This document shows positions 18,544-25,524 of a DNA stretch of 64,000 nucleotides, piece by piece (position 1 is the stretch's first letter; each line of letters starts with the position of its first letter). The stretch is taken from NCBI RefSeq assembly GCF_009831215.1, contig NZ_WUTW01000007.1, positions 62,001 to 126,000 on the forward strand. Reading direction: 5' to 3'. The stretch comes from Actinomadura rayongensis (GTDB lineage: Bacteria > Actinomycetota > Actinomycetes > Streptosporangiales > Streptosporangiaceae). Below the pieces are notes generated by a model that worked only from the letters and a program-made list of their open reading frames with translations, did not search any database and was not told the DNA's origin. Made by a program: the position numbers and the translations under genes.

Positions 18544-18783
18544 ATGAGCGAGCAGCGCGCCGACGTCCAGGGCCTCTCGGACGTCGACCTCATCGTGTAC
18601 GAGGCGGTGGCGACGCTCGGCCAGGACGGTTCCGCCGCCGAGGCCGACCGCCTCCGGGACATGACGGACCTGCCCGAAGAGGACGTCTGGCAGGCCCTGA
18701 ACCATCTCGTCCAGGCCAACCACGTCCACGCCACCGACCACGGCTACACCCTCGGCCCCCACGACTGGTCCGTGTGGCAGTGA
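18544..18783 (+). CDS. Small hypothetical protein, possible winged-helix fold
   Basis: A 79-aa acidic protein, not recognised. The pattern of helices (DVDLIVYEAVATLGQ, EEDVWQALNHLVQANHVH) followed by a short strand-like end is compatible with a small winged-helix domain. An alternative ATG at 18508 overlaps the SbnB-like stop and would add 12 residues; the 18544 start is chosen for better coding character. A short hairpin (GCCCGT/ACGGGC, about 18516-18532) lies between the two starts. It is co-directional with the diaminopropionate genes and may be transcribed with them, but nothing ties it to the peptide. Confidence 0.6.
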   Translation: MSEQRADVQGLSDVDLIVYEAVATLGQDGSAAEADRLRDMTDLPEEDVWQALNHLVQANHVHATDHGYTLGPHDWSVWQ

Positions 18784-18784
18784 C

Positions 18785-19375
18785 CTATGTGAACTCGGAC
18801 GTGTCCAGCTCGAACCCGAACGGTTCGGGCAGCAGCAGGCCCTTGCCGAACGGTTCCGTGACCGAAGCCCGGTAGTCGTTGCCCTCCGGGTCCCGGAACA
18901 ACGTGGTCGACCGCGCCTCACGGTCGACCAGAAGGTAGAGCGAGAGGCCCGCTCCCGCATAGCAGCGACGTTTGGTCTCCCGGTCGCGCTCAGGGCGGCT
19001 GGAGGTCACCTCGCAGACCAGGACGACGCCATCGGTCGATCCCCAGACGAGGCCCCGGTCGAAGCAGTCGGCTTCGGTCGGCGCGAACGCGATGTCCGGG
19101 ATCACGTGGCTCGTCGGGCGCCCGCTTCCGCTCGGCACGGTGAAGCCGACGTTCTGAACACCTTCGAGATCGACGCTGCTGTTCTTGTACACCTGCTTAA
19201 CGATCTTGGTGATGATCCGCTCATGCCTGTCGATGGGGGGTGGCGACACGACGATCTCTCCGTCGATGAGTTCGGCTCGGAAGCCCTCGGGGGTTTCAAG
19301 GGCGAGGAAACCCTCCAGGAGGGCGTCCTCCGCCTCCTGCTGTGTCACGTGCTGGTCATGAACCATCGCGGTCAT
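18785..19375 (-). CDS. Uma2-family (DUF820) restriction-endonuclease-fold protein
   Basis: A 196-aa protein of the Uma2 family, expanded in actinomycetes and cyanobacteria and built on a PD-(D/E)XK nuclease fold; its biological role is not settled. Family features are the FRAELIDGEIVVSPPP segment near residue 35, the PDIAFAP strand and the VLVCEVTSSRPERDRETK core containing the likely catalytic Glu and Lys. The ATG at 19375 has a strong ribosome site (AAAGGAG, 6 bp away); an in-frame upstream ATG has none. It faces the small protein at 18783 tail to tail and points away from the AraC fragment that follows. Confidence 0.85.
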   Translation of the reverse strand: MTAMVHDQHVTQQEAEDALLEGFLALETPEGFRAELIDGEIVVSPPPIDRHERIITKIVKQVYKNSSVDLEGVQNVGFTVPSGSGRPTSHVIPDIAFAPTEADCFDRGLVWGSTDGVVLVCEVTSSRPERDRETKRRCYAGAGLSLYLLVDREARSTTLFRDPEGNDYRASVTEPFGKGLLLPEPFGFELDTSEFT

Positions 19376-19438
19376 GCCCTGCTCCTTTCCTCGTCGCAAG
19401 GACGATAGCAGCAGAGCGCCACCTTTCGCCTACTCATC

Positions 19439-20080
19439 GTGAACCCCGGCAATGACGATTTCAGCGTACGGGCCGACGCCCTCGGTTTCACGTACCGGAT
19501 CGTCCACATCGGCCCGGAGCTGATCGGCGCGGTGCTGGCGGACCTGACCGGACGGCGGGCCGCGCCGCCGCTGTTCGCCGCGCCCGTCGTGACGGACCCG
19601 CTGCTCGCGTGCCGGCTGCGGGCGCTGCACGCCGGGCTGCTCGGCGGCGCGTCCGCGCTGCGCCGGGACGAGCTGCTGACGGGCGCGGTCGCCGCGATGG
19701 TCGGCCGCGCCGCGACCCGGCGTCCGCGCGGCGCCTGTCCGGCGGCGGGGCCGCGCGCGGCGCGGATCGCACGGGACCGGCTGCGCGCCGCGCCGCTCGC
19801 GGACGTGGCCGCCGACGAGCTGGCCGCAGAGGCGGGCGTCAGCCGGTTCGCGCTCTACCGGGCTTTCCGGACGGCGTACGGGATGGCGCCGAGCGAGTAC
19901 CAGCGGCTGCTGCGGCTCCGCACGGCGCGGCGGCTCATCGCGGCGGGACGGCCGCTCGCCGACGCGGCGGCGGCGAGCGGGTTCGCCGACCAGAGCCATC
20001 TGACGCGCTGGTTCGTCCGGTGCTACGGGGTGACGCCCGGCGCCTTCCGCGACGGGAATCGGGGAGAATGCCCGGCATGA
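19439..20080 (+). CDS. AraC-family regulator lacking most of its N-terminal sensor domain
   Basis: A 213-aa protein with a complete C-terminal AraC double helix-turn-helix (~115-208: LAAEAGVSRFALYRAFRTAYG, then ADAAAASGFADQSHLTRWFVRCYGVTPGAFR). The first ~95 residues match only the later part of the usual cupin sensor domain. Upstream of the GTG the frame continues for 10 residues (LLI directly before VNPG, like the interior of a cupin) and then meets a TAG at 19406. No ribosome site precedes the GTG. This suggests that roughly 70-80 residues were lost, perhaps when the adjacent Uma2 gene arrived. It overlaps the ADP-ribosylglycohydrolase start by ATGA, so it may still be translated. A genuinely short regulator is the alternative. 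Confidence 0.75.
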   Translation: MNPGNDDFSVRADALGFTYRIVHIGPELIGAVLADLTGRRAAPPLFAAPVVTDPLLACRLRALHAGLLGGASALRRDELLTGAVAAMVGRAATRRPRGACPAAGPRAARIARDRLRAAPLADVAADELAAEAGVSRFALYRAFRTAYGMAPSEYQRLLRLRTARRLIAAGRPLADAAAASGFADQSHLTRWFVRCYGVTPGAFRDGNRGECPA

Positions 20081-21072
20081 CGTTGCGGGCGAGCGGGTCG
20101 ATGTTCGGGCTGGCGTACGGGGACGCGCTGGGCGCGCCCACCGAGTTCCTCGGTCTGGACGAGATCCGCGCCCGGTACGGGGACGACGGTCCGGGCGGTC
20201 CCGAGGGCGATCCGTGGCGCGTCACCGACGACACGCAGATGGGGCTCGCGGTCGCCGAGGGGCTGATCGAGGCGGGCGGCGAGCCGTCGCCGGAGCGGCT
20301 GGCGGCGATCTGGGGTCGGCGGTTCGTCGCGTGGGCCGAGAGTCCCGAGAACAATCGTGCGCCCGGGATGACGTGTTTGCGCGCTTGCGGCGGGCTCGCC
20401 GATGGTCTGCCTTGGGTCGAGGCGACGCAGGCGGGGTCGAAGGGGTGCGGGGCGAACATGCGGGTCACGCCCGTCGGGCTCGTCCCCGGGTGGAGCGACG
20501 CCGACCGCGCCGGGGCCGCGCAGCTCCAGGCCGCGCTGACCCACGGGCACCCGACCGGGCTGGCCGCCAGCGAGCTGACCGCGTTCACCGTGTGGTGGCT
20601 GCGCACCGGGCTGGAGCCGTCCGCGCTGCCCGGCGCCCTGCGCGCCCACGCGCACGCCCAGCGGACGACCTACCACGAGCGCTGGCTCGGCGACCTGTGG
20701 AAGCGGCCCGGCGTCGACTCCCCCGAGGCGTTCGCGGCGCGCGGCTGGGACGAGTGCCTGGCCGTCCTGGACCGGCTCGACGCCGCGCTCGCCGCGCCCG
20801 ACCCGTCCGCCGACCCGTGCGCGGTCACCGGCGCGGGCTGGGTGGCCGAGGAGGCGTTCGCGACCGCGCTGCTGTGCTTCCTGCTGTTCCCCGGCGACCC
20901 GGTGCGCGCGATCCGGCGCGGCGCCGTCAGCTCCGGCGACTCCGACTCGATCGCGTGCCTCGCGGGCGCGTTCGCGGGCGCCCGGCACGGCCTGGACGCC
21001 TGGCCGCGCGCCTGGGCGGACCGCGTCGAGTACGCGCCCCGGCTCGCCCGCGCGGGCGCCGCCTGGGACTGA
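20077..21072 (+). CDS. ADP-ribosylglycohydrolase family protein
   Basis: A 331-aa enzyme of the DraG/ARH family, which removes ADP-ribose from proteins or other acceptors using two divalent metal ions. Characteristic sites are GDALGAPTEF near the N-terminus, the metal motif TDDTQMGLAVAEG (~45-57) and the C-terminal SSGDSDSIACLAGAFAGARHG. The ATG at 20077 is favoured over 20068 because GGGGAG at 20061 lies at the proper distance. It overlaps the AraC stop by 4 bp, so the two are coupled. No ADP-ribosyltransferase partner is in view, so the substrate is unknown. Confidence 0.92.
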   Translation: MTLRASGSMFGLAYGDALGAPTEFLGLDEIRARYGDDGPGGPEGDPWRVTDDTQMGLAVAEGLIEAGGEPSPERLAAIWGRRFVAWAESPENNRAPGMTCLRACGGLADGLPWVEATQAGSKGCGANMRVTPVGLVPGWSDADRAGAAQLQAALTHGHPTGLAASELTAFTVWWLRTGLEPSALPGALRAHAHAQRTTYHERWLGDLWKRPGVDSPEAFAARGWDECLAVLDRLDAALAAPDPSADPCAVTGAGWVAEEAFATALLCFLLFPGDPVRAIRRGAVSSGDSDSIACLAGAFAGARHGLDAWPRAWADRVEYAPRLARAGAAWD

Positions 21073-21177
21073 CCTCCGCGTCCGGATCCGGCGAGCGGGC
21101 CGGGTCATGATCCGTCCGCGCGTACCCTGACGGCGGAGAACCGCAGGGGGGAAGCGCATGGCCGTCGTCACCTCGGG

Positions 21178-22062
21178 GTGCACTCCGTCGAGGTCCTGGC
21201 GCGTCCGGTGGACCGGCTCCCGGCGGGCGGCGCGGAGGTCCCGGTCGAGCGGATCGACGTGGCCGCCGCGGGCGCCGCGGCCGGGACGGCGGTCGCGCTC
21301 GCCCGGCTCGGCAACGACGTCGTCTCGGTCGGCGCGATCGGCGACGACGACCTCGGCGACCTGCTGACCCGCGTCATGACCCGCGCGGGCGTGGACGTGA
21401 GCGGGCTCGTCCGGCGCACCGGCGAGCGGACCGGCGCGGCGGTGCTCGCGGTCCGCGCGGACGGCGAGCGCTCGGCCCTGCACGTCCCCGGCGCCAACGT
21501 CACCCTCACCCCCGGCGCGGTGGACCCGGCGCTGCTGGCCGCCGCCGACGCCGTCCACCTCGGCGGCCCGGACGTCGCGTTCGGCCTCAACGACCCCGCG
21601 TTCTTCACCGCGCTGGAGGCCGCCCGCGCCACCGGGACGGCCGTCACGATGGACCTGTCCTCGACCGTCCCCGAACTGCTCCAGAACGCGGCGCCGTTCC
21701 TGCGGCACGCCGACTACGTGCTGCCCGACGAGCAGCAGGCGCTGGCGCTGACCGGCGCGTCCGACCCGGTCGCGGCGGCGCGGGCGATCCTCGCCGAGGG
21801 ACCGGCGGCGGTGGTCGTGACGCTCGGCGAGCACGGCGGGCTGCTGGCGTCCGGCGCGGGCGTCGAGCGGCTGCCCGCCCCCGCGTCCGAGCCCGAGGTC
21901 GTCGGGGCCGCCGGGCGCGGCGACGCGTTCAGCGCCGGGTTCCTCACGGCGCTGCTGCGCGGCCTCGGCCCGGCGGAGGCGGCGCGGTGGGGCATCGCCG
22001 CCGCCGCGACCGTCGTGCGGGGCGCGGCGCTCTGCCTGTCGTCGCTCAAGGCGATGCTCTGA
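21178..22062 (+). CDS. PfkB-family sugar kinase, probable frameshift at the N-terminus
   Basis: A 294-aa ribokinase/PfkB carbohydrate kinase. The substrate-side region VAAAGAAAGTAVALARLGNDVVSVGAIGDDDLGD and the catalytic GAAGRGDAFSAGFL, with its ATP-anion-hole Gly-Asp, are intact. The visible frame begins at a GTG without a ribosome site. Twenty bases upstream, ATG 21158 follows an excellent one (GGGGGGA) and encodes MAVVTSG, the expected first strand, but in a different frame. The join would need one extra base in the GGGG run at 21175-21178. Either the gene carries a 1-base deletion, the sequence has a homopolymer error, or translation really starts at GTG. The sugar substrate cannot be read. 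A strong terminator follows. Confidence 0.85.
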   Translation: MHSVEVLARPVDRLPAGGAEVPVERIDVAAAGAAAGTAVALARLGNDVVSVGAIGDDDLGDLLTRVMTRAGVDVSGLVRRTGERTGAAVLAVRADGERSALHVPGANVTLTPGAVDPALLAAADAVHLGGPDVAFGLNDPAFFTALEAARATGTAVTMDLSSTVPELLQNAAPFLRHADYVLPDEQQALALTGASDPVAAARAILAEGPAAVVVTLGEHGGLLASGAGVERLPAPASEPEVVGAAGRGDAFSAGFLTALLRGLGPAEAARWGIAAAATVVRGAALCLSSLKAML

Positions 22063-22070
22063 GACGGAAA

Positions 22071-22112
22071 CGGTCTCCGGACGCGGGCCGCGCCGCCCGC
22101 GTCCGGAGACCG
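22071..22112. terminator. 18-bp perfect hairpin between convergent genes
   Basis: Arms 22071-22088 and 22095-22112 are exact inverted complements of 18 bp with a 6-base loop (CGCGCC). No T-tract follows, as is common in high-GC actinomycetes. It lies between the convergent PfkB and ACT-domain genes, so it can stop transcription from both sides. Confidence 0.85.
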
Positions 22113-22155
22113 TCCTGAGAACATGGACGCCGCCACGTTCGTCCCGGTTTCATCG

Positions 22156-22806
22156 TCAGGAGGAATTCTGGACGAGTTCCTCCATCGTTCCCCGCGCCGC
22201 GAACACCGCCGCCGCCGCGCGGACGAGCTGCTCCAGCCGGAACACCTCCGAGCGGTGGAACGGCGGCGCGCCCGTCCGGGCCACGACCAGCACGATGTCC
22301 TCGGGCATCGGCGCGACGGCGAACTGGGTGCCGTCCGGCGCGGTGAACGCGCGCGGACGCAGCGGCTCCAGCGCCGGCAGCTCGACCCCGGCCGCGCCGC
22401 CGAGGCTGACGTGCAGGGCGACCGGGCCGTCCGGGCCGATCTCGGCGAGCGCCGCCCAGTCCGCGCTGAGCAGCGCCGGGACGGCGTCGGCGAGCGTCAG
22501 CGGCCCGCGCGAGGGGTCGGCGACGAGATGGCCGAGCAGCTCGGCGTCGGGGAACGCGCCCTGCGGCTCGACGGTCGGCCAGATGCCCACGATGTCCACG
22601 CCGGTGATCGCGGCCAGCCCGTCGCAGAGCCGCTCGATGCCCGCGCCGGCGGGCCAGGCGACGGTGAAGTCGTCCAGCGCACGGCCGCCGTCGCGCTCCA
22701 GGACGGCCATCTGGGCCACGTCGGCCCCCGCCGCGCCGAGCGTCCGCGCGACCTGCCCGAGCGCGCCCGGACGATCGGGCAGCCGCACCCGTACCCGCAG
22801 CAACAT
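22156..22806 (-). CDS. ACT-domain protein, putative amino-acid sensing regulator
   Basis: A 216-aa protein that opens with an ACT domain (LRVRVRLPDRPGALGQVARTLGAAGADV, residues 2-30, followed by the second strand-helix repeat). The remainder (~90-216) has no catalytic motif I recognise. ACT domains bind amino acids and regulate metabolic enzymes or transcription. The ATG at 22806 is selected by GGGAGGTGACG just upstream; nine further residues before it are not supported. It is divergent from the GrpE-like gene with about 200 bp between them. Confidence 0.8.
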   Translation of the reverse strand: MLLRVRVRLPDRPGALGQVARTLGAAGADVAQMAVLERDGGRALDDFTVAWPAGAGIERLCDGLAAITGVDIVGIWPTVEPQGAFPDAELLGHLVADPSRGPLTLADAVPALLSADWAALAEIGPDGPVALHVSLGGAAGVELPALEPLRPRAFTAPDGTQFAVAPMPEDIVLVVARTGAPPFHRSEVFRLEQLVRAAAAVFAARGTMEELVQNSS

Positions 22807-23002
22807 CGTCACCTCCCGCTTCCGGCACCGCACGAATCGGCACCGGCGTTCACCCTGGTCGAAGCCCGTTTCCAGAGTGTTACCCCGATGTATCCGCGGT
22901 GAGAAACCAGCGGTCGGAGCCGTGAGCGCGCGATACTCGCCACATACTCACGACATCGGTGGGCCTACCCGGTGCCCGCCCGGAGCGTTAAGGTGACTGC
23001 AC

Positions 23003-23656
23003 GTGTCGAGCGACCCGGATCCCGCTGTCAGCGCCGACCCCGCGTCGGACCCTCCGGACGAGGGCGTCGTCCCTCCGCACGAGCCTCCGCCGGAACCCCC
23101 GGCCGAGCCTCCGCACGGGGAGATCCTCGCGGCGCTGGCGGCCCTCGGATCCAGGCTCGACCGCGAGCACGAGCGGGCCGCGCACCGGGAGGCCGTCATC
23201 GACCGGCTGCACGAGGAGAACCAGCGGCTGCGCCGCGGCGAGCTGGAGGGCGCCCTGGAGCCGCTGCGCGCCGCGCTGTACCGCTGCCACGACCTCGCCC
23301 GCCGCGAGGCCCGCCGCTGGGCCGGGGACGAGCCGCCCGACCCGGCCGGCGCCGCCGCCGTGCTCGCCGCCCTCGCCGACGACATCGCCGACGCGCTCGC
23401 CCGCTCGGGCGTGGAGCGCTTCACCGCCGCGCCCGGCGAGCCCTACGACGCGTCCCGGCACCGTCCGGTGGCCGTGGAGACCGTCGCGGACGCCGAGCTG
23501 GACGGCATGATCACCGCCGTGTCCGGGGACGGGTTCGAGCGCGACGGACGGGTCGTCCGCAAGGCCGAGGTGAGCGTCGCCCGGACCGTCCCGGCGGCCC
23601 GGGACGCCCCCGCCGCCGAGAACGGCTGCGCCGAGCCGGACCGAGCGAGACGATGA
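23003..23656 (+). CDS. GrpE-like nucleotide exchange factor of the Hsp70 block
   Basis: A 217-aa protein with a disordered Pro/Glu/Asp-rich N-terminus (~1-40), a charged coiled coil (~40-80, EILAALAALGSRLDREHERAAHREAVIDRLHEEN read in parts), a helical section with ARREARRW and a GrpE-like beta end (VAVETVADAELDGMITAVSGDGFERDGRVVRKAEVSVAR read in parts). GrpE releases ADP from Hsp70. It directly precedes the Hsp70 gene with 34 bp between them and is presumably dedicated to it rather than to the housekeeping DnaK. GTG start with AAGGTGA upstream. Confidence 0.85.
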   Translation: MSSDPDPAVSADPASDPPDEGVVPPHEPPPEPPAEPPHGEILAALAALGSRLDREHERAAHREAVIDRLHEENQRLRRGELEGALEPLRAALYRCHDLARREARRWAGDEPPDPAGAAAVLAALADDIADALARSGVERFTAAPGEPYDASRHRPVAVETVADAELDGMITAVSGDGFERDGRVVRKAEVSVARTVPAARDAPAAENGCAEPDRARR

Positions 23657-23690
23657 GCACCGAACGCGGTACCGATAGGTGAAGAGGGAC

Positions 23691-25274
23691 ATGGCTGTCT
23701 ACGGGATCGACCTGGGAACCACGTACTCCTGCATTGCCTCCATCGACGATGTGGGACGCCCCGCGGTCCTGCGGAACCTGGAGGGCACCGACACGACCCC
23801 GTCGGTGGTGTACTTCGAGAGCGGCGACAACGTCGTGGTGGGCGCGACCGCCAAGGACACCGCGGTGCTGGACCCCGGCAACGTCGTCAGCCTCATCAAG
23901 CGCGACATGGGCCGGGACGTCACGCGCCGCATCCACGGCATCGACTTCAAGCCCGAGGAGCTGTCGGCGTTCATCCTGCTGAAGCTCGCCACCGACGCGC
24001 GCACCAGCGCGGGCGAGGAGGCGCGGGACGTGGTGATCACCGTCCCGGCGTACTTCGGCGCGGCCGAGCGGGACGCCACGCACAAGGCGGGCCGGATCGC
24101 GGGCCTGAACGTCATCGACATCGTGTCCGAGCCGATCGCGGCGGCGATCACCTACGGGGTGCTGAACCCCGACGCCGACCGGACGATCCTCGTCTACGAC
24201 CTCGGCGGCGGAACGTTCGACACGACGGTGATCGCGCTGCGCGGCGGGCACATCGAGGTCGTCTGCACCGACGGCGACCACGAGCTGGGCGGCGCGGACT
24301 GGGACGCGCGGATCGTGGAGTTCCTCGCCGAGCGGTTCCTCGCCGAGCACCCCGGCGCGTCCGACCCGCTGGACGACCCGCAGACCGAGCAGCAGCTCCG
24401 CCGGGACGCCGAGGACGCCAAGAAGTCGCTGACGACGCGGACCGTCCACACCGTCCGGGTCATGCACGACGGGCGGGTCGCGGCGGTCGAGCTGACGCGG
24501 GAGAAGCTGGAGGACCTGACCCGCGACCTGCTGGACCGGACGATCGAGATCACCGGGCGGACGCTCGCGACGGCGGCGGAGAAGGGCGTCCACGACTACG
24601 ACGACCTGGTGCTCGTCGGCGGCTCCACGAAGATGCCGGTCGTGGCGGCGCGGCTGGAGACCGAACTCGGCCTGCGCGCCCGCCTCCAGGACCCCGACCT
24701 GGCGGTGGCCAAGGGCGCGGCGCTGTACGCGTTCGAGGAGACCTACCGCCGCCTGGTGCGCGAGGGCGCGGCCGAGCGCGCCGAGGAGATGGCGAACCGG
24801 GCGGGCCTGTCCGCCGAGCAGCAGCGCCAGATCGCGGGCCGGACGATCCGCACGGTCGCCTCGCACGCCTTCGGCATCGTCGTGGTGGACCGGGAGACGG
24901 GCGAGGAGAGCGTCGCGCACCTCGTCCACGCCAACGACGAGCTGCCCGCCGCGCGCTCGGAGGACTTCTTCACGGTCTTCGACGACCAGGACTCGGCGGA
25001 CGTCAGGGTGATGGAGCAGGCCGGCAGCGTCGAGTCCCCCGACCTGCTCGACAACAACGAGATCGCGGCCGGCGACATCCGCATCCCGGCGGGCAAGCGC
25101 GCGGGCTGGCCGATCGAGGTGACGTTCCAACTCGACGCGTCCGGGCTCCTGAACGTGGCGGCGGTGGAGAAGGAGAAGGGCGAGCGCCTGGACCTCAAGA
25201 TCGACGTGGGCGGCATGTCCGAAGAGGAGGTCGAACGCTCCCGCACCGCCCTGTCCCGCGTCCAGGTGAGCTGA
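23691..25274 (+). CDS. Accessory Hsp70 (DnaK-like) chaperone without the C-terminal lid
   Basis: A 527-aa Hsp70. The nucleotide-binding domain is complete: phosphate-1 GIDLGTTYSCIA (~4-15), phosphate-2 YDLGGGTFDTTV (~170) and VGGSTKMP (~310). A beta-type substrate domain follows, ending in LDLKIDVGG and a short helix (EEEVERSRTALSRV). Housekeeping DnaK is 600-640 residues; the roughly 100-residue helical lid and tail are missing, so substrate release kinetics should differ. Start ATG with GAAGAGGGAC upstream. It follows a GrpE-like gene and precedes the scaffold, GTPase and GAP1 genes, arguing for a specialised role in that complex rather than general folding. Confidence 0.95.
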   Translation: MAVYGIDLGTTYSCIASIDDVGRPAVLRNLEGTDTTPSVVYFESGDNVVVGATAKDTAVLDPGNVVSLIKRDMGRDVTRRIHGIDFKPEELSAFILLKLATDARTSAGEEARDVVITVPAYFGAAERDATHKAGRIAGLNVIDIVSEPIAAAITYGVLNPDADRTILVYDLGGGTFDTTVIALRGGHIEVVCTDGDHELGGADWDARIVEFLAERFLAEHPGASDPLDDPQTEQQLRRDAEDAKKSLTTRTVHTVRVMHDGRVAAVELTREKLEDLTRDLLDRTIEITGRTLATAAEKGVHDYDDLVLVGGSTKMPVVAARLETELGLRARLQDPDLAVAKGAALYAFEETYRRLVREGAAERAEEMANRAGLSAEQQRQIAGRTIRTVASHAFGIVVVDRETGEESVAHLVHANDELPAARSEDFFTVFDDQDSADVRVMEQAGSVESPDLLDNNEIAAGDIRIPAGKRAGWPIEVTFQLDASGLLNVAAVEKEKGERLDLKIDVGGMSEEEVERSRTALSRVQVS

Positions 25275-25524
25275 CCCCCCGTGCCCCCGAACCCCCCGCT
25301 CGTTCCCCTCGCCCCAAGCCCGACGACCGCGCGCAGCAAGGCACGAGCGCGCGCGACGAGGAACGCCGCGAACGAAGGGCCGCCCGCCCCTCGAACGGGA
25401 ACGGGCGGATGAGCGGCGGGCGCGCGCCGCGCGCTGGACTGAGGAGCGGCGGGAGCTTGCGACCAGAGCGACGAGGGAAGCGCGCGGCTGAAGGCGCGCC
25501 CGCCCCGCCGAGCGGAGCGAGGCC
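25275..25524. repeat. GC-rich gap with two inverted repeats inside the Hsp70-GTPase block
   Basis: The 250-bp gap holds no gene. Two inverted repeats are visible: CCGCCCG/CGGGCGG at 25380-25386 and 25402-25408 (15-base loop), and GGCGGGCGCGC/GCGCGCCCGCC at 25415-25425 and 25494-25504. They may form RNA hairpins that attenuate transcription between the chaperone genes and the downstream GTPase genes. Confidence 0.45.
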
